Shown here: in pieces, positions 48,428 through 57,812 of the stretch
Layout of the letters: every line of letters begins with the position of its first letter
How positions within the stretch are numbered: position 1 is the stretch's first letter
Notes under the pieces: generated by a model
Databases searched by the model: none
Told to the model about the DNA's origin: nothing
The model's input: the letters and a program-made list of their open reading frames with translations, nothing else
NCBI GenBank assembly: GCA_036501625.1
Contig: DASXZY010000045.1
Coordinates: 1 to 64,000 of the forward strand
DNA: 64,000 nt
Origin: Palsa-1400 sp036501625
GTDB taxonomy: Bacteria > Verrucomicrobiota > Verrucomicrobiia > Limisphaerales > Palsa-1400
Direction of reading: 5' to 3'
Translations under genes and position numbers: made by a program

Positions 48428-49542
48428 ATTTCTTTTTGCAAAACAGCGAATGGCGCGGCCTGCGCGAAAAAGCGGAGGCCGGGGCGCGCTTTTCCGAGGA
48501 GGAAGCCCTGCGCCTATTTGAAAGCAAGGACCTCAATGCTCTCGGCGCGCTCGCCAGTGTGGCGGCCCGCAGAAAAAACGGCGCGCGCGCCAGCTACATC
48601 CTCAATCGCTACATCAATTATTCCAATTACTGCATCCTGAGCTGCCAATTCTGCGCCTTTGCCCGCAAAAAGCGCGACGCCGACGGAATGCAATTCACCA
48701 TTGAGGAAATCGCGCAAAAAGCCCGCGAGGCCGCGGCCGCCGGCGTGACGGAATTGCACATCGTCGGCGGATTGCATCCGTCGCTGCCATTCAGTTATTA
48801 CACCGGCATGTTGCGCGCGCTCAAAGAAGTGGACGCGCGCCTGCAATTGAAGTGTTTTACGGCCATCGAAATTCTCCACCTGGCCTGGCTGGCCCGAAAA
48901 TCCGTGCCCGATACGCTGAATGAATTGCGCGAAGCCGGCCTGGCTTCTTTGACAGGCGGCGGCGCGGAGATTTTTCGCCCGGAAATCCGGACGCGCATCG
49001 CCCGCGGCAAGGAATCGGCCGAGGAATACCTGGATGTCCACCGCGCCTGGCACAAAATGGGCGGGCGCAGCACCTGCACGATCCTTTACGGCCACATTGA
49101 ATCGCTGGCGGACCGCGTCGATCACCTGCGGCGGTTGCGCGAGTTGCAGGACGAGACGGGCGGCTTCGTCGGATTCGTGCCGCTGCCCTATCAGCCGGAG
49201 AACAATCGAATTCCCGTCAGCGTGCCGCCGACCGGATTCGATTCCCTGCGCACCATTGCCGTCAGCCGTCTTTTTCTTGACAACTTCGACCACATCACCG
49301 CGTATTGGGTTGGGCTTGGTTTGAAGCTGGCGCAAGTGGCGCTGAATTACGGCGCGGATGACTTGCACGGGACGATCCTGGAGGAGCACATTTTTCACAT
49401 GGCCGGCGCGACTGCGCCACAACAGCAAACTGAAGCCGCCATGATCAAAGCCATCCGCGAGACTGGGCGTTCGCCGGTCCAGCGCGATACGTTTTATCAG
49501 CCGGTGAAAGTTTGGGATGAACCTGCCGCGCAGTCCGCGTAA
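48406..49542 (+). CDS. mqnE: aminofutalosine synthase (radical SAM)
   Basis: Start set at ATG 48406 (378 aa), overlapping the UbiA gene; the frame open to 48295 is antisense-free but lacks family sequence. Radical SAM cluster Cys76-x3-Cys80-x2-Cys83 in YCILSCQFCAFA, SAM-region motifs ELHIVGGLHPSLPFSYY and GGGAEIF, and the family-specific ILYGHIESLADRVDHLRRLRELQDETGGF. It joins SAM with 3-(1-carboxyvinyloxy)benzoate to form aminofutalosine, the second step after MqnA. MqnC is a related alternative, but the HIVGGLHP and YGHIE motifs favour MqnE. Confidence 0.9.
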   Translation: MDTVQFVNFFLQNSEWRGLREKAEAGARFSEEEALRLFESKDLNALGALASVAARRKNGARASYILNRYINYSNYCILSCQFCAFARKKRDADGMQFTIEEIAQKAREAAAAGVTELHIVGGLHPSLPFSYYTGMLRALKEVDARLQLKCFTAIEILHLAWLARKSVPDTLNELREAGLASLTGGGAEIFRPEIRTRIARGKESAEEYLDVHRAWHKMGGRSTCTILYGHIESLADRVDHLRRLRELQDETGGFVGFVPLPYQPENNRIPVSVPPTGFDSLRTIAVSRLFLDNFDHITAYWVGLGLKLAQVALNYGADDLHGTILEEHIFHMAGATAPQQQTEAAMIKAIRETGRSPVQRDTFYQPVKVWDEPAAQSA

Positions 49543-49566
49543 ACGGAGCCGGATAGGACCAAGAAA

Positions 49567-50442
49567 ATGGAACCCCTTCCCAAATTAAAGCTCGCCCCGC
49601 CCGAGACGCCCGAGGAATTGGCCCGCCGTTTCGAACGCGAAACCAGGCCCGTCCTTCTCCAGCGGGAAACGCAATTGGAAAATTCGCTGGAGGGCTTCAA
49701 AGTTGGCTCCGTTCCCTACCTGAATGCCGTGCCGCTGACGCGCGGATTGGAGGAGCAAATCCTTTTCGCGCCGCCCTCGGAATTGGCCCGGATGCTCGGC
49801 CGTGATGAATTGGACGCCGCGCTCGTCAGCGTGACGGAAGTCCTGCTCAACGACCGCTACGATATACTTGACGGAATCGCGGTCGCGTCGCTGGGCGAGG
49901 TCAAGAGCGTTTTCGTGGCCCACACCCAGCCGCTGGCCGGGGCGCGGGAGATTTATTGCGACACGGCCTCCCTTTCCAGCGTGAATCTGCTCAAGGTGTT
50001 GCTGGCCGAGAACGGATGGAAGCCGGAACTGCGGCCGCTGCCGGATTACCAAGCCGCCGCCTCGCTGGAAAACGTCCTTCTGATCGGCGATCCAGCCCTG
50101 GAATACGCCCGCGCCTCTCCGCCGCGCCAATTGTGGGACCTGGGCGCGGCCTGGTTCGACTTGACAGGGCTGCCCTTCGTCTATGCCGTCTGGGCCCTGC
50201 GGCGCGTGCCCAATGAATCACTGCGCCGCCGGTTGCGCGATGCGCGCAATTTTGGCCTGGATACGCTTGACCACATTATTTCCAACCGCACGGATTTTGA
50301 TTACGCGTTCCGCAAGGATTACCTGGGCTGGCACATCCATTATCATCTGGGCGCGGAGGAGCGGCGCGGGCTGGCTCGTTTCATGGAGCTGTTGCGCAAG
50401 CATGGGCTGGGGCCGGTTTACGAGCCGCATTTTGTGTCTTGA
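49567..50442 (+). CDS. mqnA: chorismate dehydratase
   Basis: A 291-residue periplasmic-binding-like fold enzyme. FKVGSVPYLNAVPLTRGLEE is the standard start, followed by PPSELARMLGRDELDAALVSVTEVL. It removes water from chorismate to make 3-(1-carboxyvinyloxy)benzoate, the first committed step of the futalosine menaquinone pathway. About 35 extra residues precede the core. Co-transcribed with mqnE (24-base gap) and apbE (3-base gap). mqnB, mqnC and mqnD are not in the window. Confidence 0.92.
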   Translation: MEPLPKLKLAPPETPEELARRFERETRPVLLQRETQLENSLEGFKVGSVPYLNAVPLTRGLEEQILFAPPSELARMLGRDELDAALVSVTEVLLNDRYDILDGIAVASLGEVKSVFVAHTQPLAGAREIYCDTASLSSVNLLKVLLAENGWKPELRPLPDYQAAASLENVLLIGDPALEYARASPPRQLWDLGAAWFDLTGLPFVYAVWALRRVPNESLRRRLRDARNFGLDTLDHIISNRTDFDYAFRKDYLGWHIHYHLGAEERRGLARFMELLRKHGLGPVYEPHFVS

Positions 50443-50445
50443 CGC

Positions 50446-51375
50446 ATGACACCCGTGCGCCTGGCTTTGAACGCGATGGCGACACGCTTTGAGCTGGTGT
50501 TGCATGGAGAAAAGGCCACTCGCGCGCGGGCGGCGGGCGAAGCCGCCCTGGCGGAAGTGGAACGGCTGGAGGCGCAATTAAGCCTCTATCGGTCCGGCAG
50601 CGAAATCGCGCGCGTCAACGCCCTGGCCGCACATGGCCCCGTGCGCGTCAGCCCGCCGGTTTTCGCATTGCTGCGCCACGCCCGCCAATTGCACGCCGAG
50701 ACCGGCGGCGCTTTTGACATTGCCGTCGCGCCGCTGGTGCGCTGCTGGGGATTTATGCATGGAAGCGGACGCCTGCCGGAACCCGCGGAACTCGAGGAGG
50801 CGCGCGCGTGTTCCGGCATGGCGCACGTCTCGCTGGACGAGGAGAACCATTCGGTCCGCTTCGATGCTGAAGGAGTCATGCTCGACCTGGGCGCGATTGG
50901 CAAAGGCTATGCGATTGATTGCGCCGTCGAAATTCTGCGCGAAGCCGGCGTGACCTGCGCGTTGTTGCATGGCGGCACGAGCACGGTCTATGGCCTCGGC
51001 GCGCCGCCGGGCGCGGAGGGATGGAAAATTGCCATCGACCCCGGCCCGGACGAACCGGCCCGCCAGGCCGCGGTTTGGCTGCGCGACAATGCCTTGTCTA
51101 TCTCGGCTGTTTGGGGAAAATCCTTTGAAGCGGGCGGGAAAAAATTCGGACACGTCATGGATCCTCGCGCGGGCCATCCTGTCAACAATGCCGCGCAGGC
51201 CGCCGTCGTGCTGCCCTCCGCCACCGAAACCGACGCCCTTTCCACCGCGCTGCTGGTGGCCGGATTGGAGCGCCACGACGCCATCAGCCGCCTGCGTCCG
51301 GGCATGGCGACGCTGGTCATCGCGCCGGCGGAGCAAGGTTCCCGCGTTGAAGCTCGCGGGATTTCAATCGGCTAA
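50446..51375 (+). CDS. apbE: FAD:protein FMN transferase
   Basis: A 309-residue ApbE-family protein. FAD-binding and metal motifs: LDLGAIGKGYAIDCAVEILREAG, LLHGGTSTVYGLG and KIAIDPG; the C-terminal DPRAGHPV block and TETDALSTALLVAG complete the core. It covalently attaches FMN to a Thr or Ser of flavoproteins such as Nqr/Rnf subunits. No lipoprotein signal, unlike the classic periplasmic form; perhaps cytoplasmic. Its place after mqnA may reflect a shared role in quinone-linked respiration (inference). Confidence 0.88.
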   Translation: MTPVRLALNAMATRFELVLHGEKATRARAAGEAALAEVERLEAQLSLYRSGSEIARVNALAAHGPVRVSPPVFALLRHARQLHAETGGAFDIAVAPLVRCWGFMHGSGRLPEPAELEEARACSGMAHVSLDEENHSVRFDAEGVMLDLGAIGKGYAIDCAVEILREAGVTCALLHGGTSTVYGLGAPPGAEGWKIAIDPGPDEPARQAAVWLRDNALSISAVWGKSFEAGGKKFGHVMDPRAGHPVNNAAQAAVVLPSATETDALSTALLVAGLERHDAISRLRPGMATLVIAPAEQGSRVEARGISIG

Positions 51376-51385
51376 ACCAGGCTGA

Positions 51386-52588
51386 TCATCGCGCGACCTC
51401 GAACGCGAATCCCTTCAAATATTCCGTTTCCGGCACGGCTGGAAGAATCGGATGGTCCGGTGATTGCGAAAACGACGCGACGCGGCGCAGCGCGCGCCGG
51501 GCATCGCAGGCCGCTTCCATGATGACGCTCTCAAAAAGCATCGCATCGACGTGGTGCGAACAGCAAAACGTCGCCAGCGTGCCGCCCGTGTGCAAGAGCT
51601 TGAGGGCGCGCAAATGGATTTCCTTGTAACCCCGCATGGCGTCCTCGACCGAGGCGCGCGTGCGGGTGAAGGAAGGAGGGTCCAGGATGATCGCGTCGAA
51701 AACGGGGATGACCTTCTCGTGCGGCGCGACGGCTGTCCGGCCCTTCAACCAGTCAAATACATTGACCGTTTCGACGCTCCATTTATCGGCCAGGCCGTTC
51801 AACTCGGCGTGCCGGGTGGCGGCCGCGCAAGCCTCCGCGCTTTGGTCCAGGCCGAGAACGCGCGCCGCGCCCGCCCGCGCGCAGTGCAGGCCGAATCCGC
51901 CCAGGAAACTGAAGCAGTCCAGCACCTGCCCCTCATGAATCAAGCCAGCCGCCAACTGATAATTCCGCTGCTGGTCCAAATACAAGCCAGTCTTGTGCCC
52001 GGCAAGAATGTCCACGTCGAATTTCAGCCCGTTCATTTCGATGCGCACCGGGCCATCCAGCGTGCCATGCAAAATGCCGTTGGCTTCAGGCAGGCCCTCG
52101 AACTTGCGAAACGCGGCGTCGCTCCGCTCCACGATCACGCGCGGCGAAAAAATGGTTTGCAACGCCTGGACAATCATCGCCTTGCGCTGCTCCATGCCGA
52201 GCGAGGAAATCTGCAGCACGAGCACGTCCGCGTATTTGTCGATGATCAACCCGCTCAGGAAGTCGCCCTCGGCGTTGACAACGCGGAACGAACTCGCCCC
52301 CGGCAAATGCCGCTGCCGCACCGCCAGGGCCGCGCGAATGCGGTCAACAAAGAATTTCACATCGACCGCGACCCGGCCCGCGTCGGCCAGGCGCACCTGG
52401 ATTTTCGATTTTGAATTGAAGAAGCCGACGCCCAGAAATCGCTGGCGATGATCCTTGATTTGCACCAGGCCGCCGTCTTCAACGGGAGCGGTCAGGCGCA
52501 AAATGGAGCCGGCGTAAATCCACGGATGGCCGGCGGCAACGCGGTCGGCGGCGCCCGGTTTGAGCAAAACGGTTGGCAATGAATCCAT
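51386..52588 (-). CDS. rlmI: 23S rRNA (cytosine-5)-methyltransferase RlmI-like
   Basis: Start at ATG 52588 (400 aa), MDSLPTVLLKPGAADRVAAGHPWIYAGSI. An N-terminal PUA domain (about 1-75), a central linker domain, and a C-terminal Rossmann-fold methyltransferase with DCFSFLGGFGLHCARAGA as the SAM motif, VLGLDQSAEAC and ILDPPSFTR as the catalytic region. RlmI methylates a cytosine of 23S rRNA; related proteins modify other positions, so specificity is by similarity only. Convergent with apbE, 10 bases apart. Confidence 0.88.
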   Translation of the reverse strand: MDSLPTVLLKPGAADRVAAGHPWIYAGSILRLTAPVEDGGLVQIKDHRQRFLGVGFFNSKSKIQVRLADAGRVAVDVKFFVDRIRAALAVRQRHLPGASSFRVVNAEGDFLSGLIIDKYADVLVLQISSLGMEQRKAMIVQALQTIFSPRVIVERSDAAFRKFEGLPEANGILHGTLDGPVRIEMNGLKFDVDILAGHKTGLYLDQQRNYQLAAGLIHEGQVLDCFSFLGGFGLHCARAGAARVLGLDQSAEACAAATRHAELNGLADKWSVETVNVFDWLKGRTAVAPHEKVIPVFDAIILDPPSFTRTRASVEDAMRGYKEIHLRALKLLHTGGTLATFCCSHHVDAMLFESVIMEAACDARRALRRVASFSQSPDHPILPAVPETEYLKGFAFEVAR

Positions 52589-52632
52589 ATCCTTTCCACA
52601 GTGTGCGGCGAATTCCGCCAATCGCAACCGCC

Positions 52633-52672
52633 AAAAAAAAGACCAAGCCGGCGCGTCGCGGCGCTGGCTTGG
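52633..52672 (-). terminator. intrinsic terminator of the sedolisin gene
   Basis: On the minus strand CCAAGCCAGCGC...GCGCCGGCTTGG forms a long stem, followed by TCTTTTTTTT. It lies 36 bases past the stop of the sedolisin gene and just before the rlmI start. A convincing Rho-independent terminator. Confidence 0.85.
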
Positions 52673-52707
52673 CCAATAGCTGTCTTCAGGGATTGCGAAT
52701 GCGCCGC

Positions 52708-54525
52708 TTACGGTTTGAAGCTAGTCTTCGGATAGGCGCCATTCCACACGCAACCCTGGGCCGTGACGGCGGTCACGATGACTTGGTAGGGCGCAACGCT
52801 CAACTGGCCTTCGGCAAAGATGACCGTCCCGGCGGCGTCAGTTTCGCCCGTGCCCTCAGAATAAGGAATGCCGTTCTGGTCAAGCGTGATGGACACGGTG
52901 GCATTCGGCACCGGCGCGCCCTGCAGTGTGACAATCGTCAGCGTGAGGGTCATGCCGGCGCTGCGGTTCACGTGGGTGATCTGGCTTACCGTGATGGTTT
53001 CAAGCGGGGGGCTGGTGATCGTCAAAGTCGTTTTGACTGAGTGCGCCGCCCCGGTGGCGTCCGTGCCGGTGATGGTAATTGGGTAAGTCCCGGCTGGCGC
53101 GGCGGTGGCGGTTTCGACAGCCAAACTTGAAGCGCCGGAGGCCGTGACGGAGGCTGGGCTAAAAGTTGCCGAGGCGCCTTCTGGCAGCCCGCTCACGGAA
53201 AAGCTGACGGTTCCGTTATATCCATTGGAACCGGACACCGCCACCGCATAGGAGGCGCTCGTGCCCGCAACAACGTTGGAGGTCACGGGCGTGACGGCCA
53301 GCGCGAACACCGGCTGCGGCGCGACGATGCCCGCCGCCAGCGCTGGCACGAAGTTCGAAGCGACGGGCGAACCGACGCCTGTCACCAAGTCGTAGCCCGG
53401 CCCGGAATAATCGTCCGGCTGGTTGCCATCGCTGCCGGAAGTGATGTCGTGGAAGCAAGCCGCGTTGATGGCAAAATTGCCGGCGTTGGCGATGGGATAA
53501 ACGTCCGTGTTAATGCCGGACAATGCGCCGGAAGCCCGGCCCTGGTTGGCCAGCGCGATAAGGGCTGACCATTGCGGAGCGCCAACGCTGGTGCCGCCGA
53601 ATTGATACCACCCGCCTTTATACACGACATAAACTCCGGTGTTCGGGTCCGCCAGATAACTGACATCGGGCACGCCGCGGTTGACGGGCGTCCAGGAGGA
53701 GGGAAACCAGCCTTTCTGCCAGGACGGCTGGGGCGCCTCATAAACGCTGACGCCGCCGCCGCTGTTGGTCCAAGCCGTTTCCGACTGGTACTGGCCGGCC
53801 GAATTGAGCTTGAGCGAGGTTCCTCCGACACCCGTTACGTTGGGCGAAGCCGCCGGCCATTCCACACCAGCCCCGCTGTCGCCCGCCGAGGCCACGAACG
53901 TCACGCCGGGCGCGGCGAAATAGGAATCATAAGAAGTTTCGCCGGAGAATTCTCCGCCGCCCCAGCTCATCGAAACGACAGTGGCTCCATTCTTGACAGC
54001 CACTTGGACGGCTTGGATCAAGGCGGCCGTGCTGCTGCTGCTGGCTTCGACCAGCATGATTTTCGCGGCGGGCGCGATGGCGTGCGCCCATTGCACGTCC
54101 AGCGACATTTCCTGCTGCCAGCCGGAATTGGCGGCAGGCTTTGATCCCGACCCGTAAACCACCTGCACGGTCGTCGTGGCCAGGCCAAATTCAGAGCAGA
54201 ACGTGTTCAAGTCGGCCTGGGCGTACTGGCTGTCATCGTAGGCATCGACAATGGCGATCGTTTGCCCCGCGCCCGTATAACCGGCGGAGTAGAGAGCGGT
54301 GAAGCCATAAGCGTTTTGGACTTGTTGCGGCGTGTAGGGCGCGGCGGCATTGTTGCCGATGCTTTCAGGACGGGCCTCTGGTCCATGGCCGAGCCAAAGC
54401 GGCGGCCGGACGGTTCCGCGCGCGGGCGGCTCGAAAAGCCGGAAGGGCCTGGCGCCAACGGATGTTATGATTCCCATTAGAAGGGCCGGGACAAGGCACA
54501 GTACGGATAGGGTTTTTCCTTTCAT
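52708..54525 (-). CDS. secreted S53 family peptidase (sedolisin) without a prodomain
   Basis: A 605-residue secreted protease. Signal peptide MKGKTLSVLCLVPALLMGIITSVGA. Catalytic residues E139 and D143 in QQEMSLDVQW, oxyanion D216 in VASAGDSG and S313 in FGGTSVGAP. The calcium site is near CFHDITSGSDG...GPGYDLVTGVG. Sedolisins usually carry an approx. 180-residue activation prodomain; here the catalytic domain begins within 65 residues of the start. The last 210 residues are two Ig-like domains. Works at acid pH by family precedent. Own terminator downstream. Confidence 0.9.
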   Translation of the reverse strand: MKGKTLSVLCLVPALLMGIITSVGARPFRLFEPPARGTVRPPLWLGHGPEARPESIGNNAAAPYTPQQVQNAYGFTALYSAGYTGAGQTIAIVDAYDDSQYAQADLNTFCSEFGLATTTVQVVYGSGSKPAANSGWQQEMSLDVQWAHAIAPAAKIMLVEASSSSTAALIQAVQVAVKNGATVVSMSWGGGEFSGETSYDSYFAAPGVTFVASAGDSGAGVEWPAASPNVTGVGGTSLKLNSAGQYQSETAWTNSGGGVSVYEAPQPSWQKGWFPSSWTPVNRGVPDVSYLADPNTGVYVVYKGGWYQFGGTSVGAPQWSALIALANQGRASGALSGINTDVYPIANAGNFAINAACFHDITSGSDGNQPDDYSGPGYDLVTGVGSPVASNFVPALAAGIVAPQPVFALAVTPVTSNVVAGTSASYAVAVSGSNGYNGTVSFSVSGLPEGASATFSPASVTASGASSLAVETATAAPAGTYPITITGTDATGAAHSVKTTLTITSPPLETITVSQITHVNRSAGMTLTLTIVTLQGAPVPNATVSITLDQNGIPYSEGTGETDAAGTVIFAEGQLSVAPYQVIVTAVTAQGCVWNGAYPKTSFKP

Positions 54526-54713
54526 TAGCTACACTTCCTTTCTTTGCAACTGAATCAATTGATTACACTCCTGTTTTCCAGTAACCGCAGGCGCGGTCTT
54601 TCCCTGAGAACAGCGGAGCAATAGAAGGCAGGTCTCCGTTCTCGTCAAATGGAAATCTGCAAAAAATTTTATTGCAAATTGCATGAGAATTGTCTCGGCT
54701 TCCCGGCTGGAAG

Positions 54714-55814
54714 TTACTTGAAAAGCAGCGGCGCGAACGCCACCAAATTGCGCCGCCACACGCGCCAGCTATGGACGCCAGGAACTTCATTCCAACTGTG
54801 ATGGACATCCTTCGTCGCGAGCCAGTCAACAAAATCGTGATTGGGCTTGAACAGGCCGTCATCTTTGCCGCAGGAAATCCACAGCACGCGCAGGCGCTGG
54901 TTGGCCGAGGCATCCAGCGATGGAAACGCGGTCGCGAAATTGGAGCCTAACCCTCCCGAACTGAACGCGCCAATATAGGAAAAGCGATCCAGGTTGTTCA
55001 AACCGACGGTCAGCGATTCCGCCCCGCCCATGGACAAACCGGTGATGGCCCGGTCTTTGCGGTCTTTGGACACACGATAGGCAGATTCGACCTGCGGCAG
55101 CACTTCATCCAGCAGCGTGGCCTTGAATTGGCTCACATTGCGCTGCCATAGGTCCGGCTCGCGCACGCGCGCCCAGCCGCGATGCAGAATTTCCAGCGTC
55201 CCATAGCCCAGGGGCATCACAACGACCATGGGCTTGGCCTGGCCGCGCGCGATGAGGTTGTCAAAAATAATATTCGCCTGCCCAACCGACCACCAGGCGG
55301 AGGCGTCGTCGCTGTAGCCGTGCAGGAGATAAAGCACCGGGTAGCGTTTGCGGGCGGAGGCATCGTAACCCGGAGGCGTATAGACAAAATAAGCGCGGTC
55401 ATCTCCCGCCGCCGCGGAATGATAGAAATGCCGGTGGATGTCCCCATGCGGCACGTCATTGACTTCCCACGGCAGCGAAGCCGGGCCGGGCACATGCACC
55501 GCGCTTTCGGACCCCAGCAAATTATATTTCATCAGCGGGTTGCCCAGGTCCATGGCGCGCACGCCATCGACGGAAAACGAATAACCATAATAATCCGGTT
55601 CGAGCGGCTTGGTGGTGAAGGACCAGACGCCCTGGTCATCTTTAGTCATCGCGGCGCCGGGCAGGCTTTCACATTGGACACGGACCTCCTGGGCTTGAGG
55701 CGCTTTGAGGTGAAACGTTACCCGCCCATCGGGCAGCACTTCAGGGGAGGGGCCGTTTTGCGCAAATACCGGCATGGCCAAAGCAAGCGAGAGCAGGTAA
55801 CGTGATGATTTCAT
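54714..55814 (-). CDS. exported esterase (carbohydrate esterase family 1-like)
   Basis: Starting at ATG 55814, MKSSRYLLSLALAMPVFAQ is the signal peptide. The N-terminal 100 residues are an E-set/Ig-like domain (PEVLPDGRVTFHLKAPQAQEVRV). The alpha/beta hydrolase catalytic part shows Ser in ITGLSMGGAES, Asp in ISCGKDD, and His in VPGVHSWRVWRRNL. Relatives are feruloyl or acetyl-xylan esterases and the putative siderophore/acyl esterases of polysaccharide loci. Probably periplasmic, acting on acylated plant sugars. Monocistronic. Confidence 0.85.
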   Translation of the reverse strand: MKSSRYLLSLALAMPVFAQNGPSPEVLPDGRVTFHLKAPQAQEVRVQCESLPGAAMTKDDQGVWSFTTKPLEPDYYGYSFSVDGVRAMDLGNPLMKYNLLGSESAVHVPGPASLPWEVNDVPHGDIHRHFYHSAAAGDDRAYFVYTPPGYDASARKRYPVLYLLHGYSDDASAWWSVGQANIIFDNLIARGQAKPMVVVMPLGYGTLEILHRGWARVREPDLWQRNVSQFKATLLDEVLPQVESAYRVSKDRKDRAITGLSMGGAESLTVGLNNLDRFSYIGAFSSGGLGSNFATAFPSLDASANQRLRVLWISCGKDDGLFKPNHDFVDWLATKDVHHSWNEVPGVHSWRVWRRNLVAFAPLLFK

Positions 55815-55935
55815 GAGGCGCAACATAACTCGCGCCGTTGGAGGGTCAATCTCAAAAGGTTCGATGACCCGCCGCGTTAGCCTGGCTCGTTTCTTGATCC
55901 TGATCCCTCAGGATTGCGAAGGCTCCGCCCCAAAC

Positions 55936-56886
55936 TTACGATCCACTCGGGGCGTTGGTGATCACTTCGATCTTGGCGCCCTTCTTCAGTTCCTCGGCCG
56001 AAGGCACTTTGATGATCTGGCCGCTGACGACCGGCGTAGCTCCCACTCCCGGAGGAATCGGAGGAGTGCCGGAGGCGGACGGACGGAAAACCGGGGAGAT
56101 CGGAGGCGCGTTGCTGGCCTTCGGCGGCGCGGCGGGTTCCGGCGGCGCGATGGATACCAATTCCATCTCGAAGATCAGGACGGAATTCGGCCCAATGCTC
56201 CGCGGCCCGCGCATGCCGTAAGCCATGGCGGACGGGATCGTGACTTCCCATTTGGAGCCGGTATTCATCAACGGCAAAATTGCGGTCCAGCCTGGAATAG
56301 TTTGGCCTGTGACTTTGGTTTTGAAGCCGTCTCTTTGGTCGAACACGGTGCCGTCCGTGAGCGATCCTTTGTAATTCACGACCACAGAGTCGGTGGGCAG
56401 GGGTTTCGGGCCGGCGCCTTCTTTCATCACCTTGTATTCAAGGCCGTCGGGCAAGGTCGTCACGCCGGGAACTTTGCCGTTCTTGGCCAGGTAAGCTTCG
56501 CCGGCGGCCTTGTTCTTGTCCGCGACCCAGGTCGGCATGGCTTTCTGGAATTGCATCATGGTGTCCTTGAGTTCGGCTTCGGTGATGCGTGTGGGCTTGT
56601 TGCCCAAAACATCTTTCATGGCGATGGCCAGGGTATCGATGTCCAAGTCCAATTGGTCATGCTTAATATTGTTGGCAATGCTCATGCCAATGGCGTAACT
56701 GAGCTTGTCCGCCGAAGGCATGGGCGTTGGCGCGGCCGGTTCGGGCGGGGGGCGATTGGGAATTGTTCTGGGCGGGCCAGTCAAGGCTGGGGGCACGCTG
56801 GGCCTGGGCTGTTGCTGAGGCGGTTGAGCTGAGGCGTTGAGAGCCACCAATCCGGCAGCAACGAAAGCAGTTTGTATCAATTTCAT
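55936..56886 (-). CDS. FKBP-type peptidyl-prolyl cis-trans isomerase, exported
   Basis: Start at ATG 56886 (316 aa) with signal peptide MKLIQTAFVAAGLVALNASA. A Pro-rich linker is followed by an FKBP N-terminal helical domain (KLSYAIGMSIANNIKHDQLDLDID) for dimerisation and a catalytic FKBP domain (DSVVVNYKGSLTDGTVFDQRDG ... PSAMAYGMRGPRSIGPNSVLIFEMELV), followed by an unusual 60-residue Pro-rich tail. Speeds proline isomerisation in folding of envelope proteins; resembles Mip/FkpA. The stretch 56887-57007 holds no gene. Confidence 0.9.
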   Translation of the reverse strand: MKLIQTAFVAAGLVALNASAQPPQQQPRPSVPPALTGPPRTIPNRPPPEPAAPTPMPSADKLSYAIGMSIANNIKHDQLDLDIDTLAIAMKDVLGNKPTRITEAELKDTMMQFQKAMPTWVADKNKAAGEAYLAKNGKVPGVTTLPDGLEYKVMKEGAGPKPLPTDSVVVNYKGSLTDGTVFDQRDGFKTKVTGQTIPGWTAILPLMNTGSKWEVTIPSAMAYGMRGPRSIGPNSVLIFEMELVSIAPPEPAAPPKASNAPPISPVFRPSASGTPPIPPGVGATPVVSGQIIKVPSAEELKKGAKIEVITNAPSGS

Positions 56887-57007
56887 TTCGATTCTCAGTT
56901 TAATGGTTCCAGCGGCGGCGTCAACCGGCGCGGAGTCGTTTCTTCTTGAAACGGGCGGAATGAATACCATGCCGCCTCCCTGATGTCCATACACTATTTT
57001 AGGCCTC

Positions 57008-57805
57008 TCATGGCTCGGCGTCGGCTTGTTCCAGCACGGTTAGGATCAGGCTGAAAGCATCGGCGGGGTTGGTGTTGGGGCCTAAGTTGACTGTGAAACG
57101 GCTGCCGATGTTGGGCCGGCCGGCGGTGTGGCCGTCGGAAAAAAGGATGTTCGCGTAGGCGGCCTGATGATGAGTGCTGGGCAGGACGTTGTAAGGCGCC
57201 AGCGCCGGCGAACATTGGAATTCCGTGTCCATCGCCAGGGCGCGGATGGGCGTCCCATTGCGGTTGTTGCCCAAGTTGTCCAATTTGATATGGGTGGGGA
57301 CGAATGGGCTGCCGGGGTTGTCGGAGAGCATCGTATTGCCCGCGTGGCGGTAATAGTAGCCGCTCTGCGCCTGCCCGATGCCGACTCGGGCCAATTGCGC
57401 GTCGGCGTTGACGAATTGGTCGCTGCCGGGGCAAAACAGAACCTTTGGCTGGGCGGCCAGATAACATTGCAATAGCAGCCCCAAACCGGCGGGCGCGCCC
57501 GTGTTGCCGAGGGAGATCAGGCTGGTCGGGGCGCCGGTCGAGGGATACAAATCAAACGGGCTGGTATCCGGCGGCGCTTTAGGGCCGCAGGGGATGTTCC
57601 CGCCATAGTCATCCGCGTAAGCGCGAACGGCGATGCCGATCTGCCGGAGATTGGACAGGCAGGCCGTTCCCTTGCTCCGCTCTTTGGCCGAAGCCAGCGC
57701 CGGCAGCAGCAACGCGGCCAGAATCGCCACAATCGCGATGACCACCAACAACTCCACCAGCGTGAAGCCGTTAGGACCAACTCGTCGCGTGGCGGTCATG
57801 GCCAT
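57008..57805 (-). CDS. type II secretion/pilin-like pseudopilin (prepilin N-cleavage signal)
   Basis: 265 residues with prepilin motif NGFTLVELLVVIAIVAILAALLLPALASAKERSKG near the N-terminus; Gly-Phe is the cleavage site, Glu+5 is present. The rest is a small beta domain (LRQIGIAVRAYADDYGGNIP, FSDGHTAGRP) of the type paired with DUF1559 in PVC bacteria. These pseudopilins are very numerous in such genomes; individual functions are unknown. It starts 7 bases after the stop of the duplicated-domain gene, so the two are co-transcribed. Confidence 0.88.
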   Translation of the reverse strand: MAMTATRRVGPNGFTLVELLVVIAIVAILAALLLPALASAKERSKGTACLSNLRQIGIAVRAYADDYGGNIPCGPKAPPDTSPFDLYPSTGAPTSLISLGNTGAPAGLGLLLQCYLAAQPKVLFCPGSDQFVNADAQLARVGIGQAQSGYYYRHAGNTMLSDNPGSPFVPTHIKLDNLGNNRNGTPIRALAMDTEFQCSPALAPYNVLPSTHHQAAYANILFSDGHTAGRPNIGSRFTVNLGPNTNPADAFSLILTVLEQADAEP

Positions 57806-57812
57806 GCCTCCG

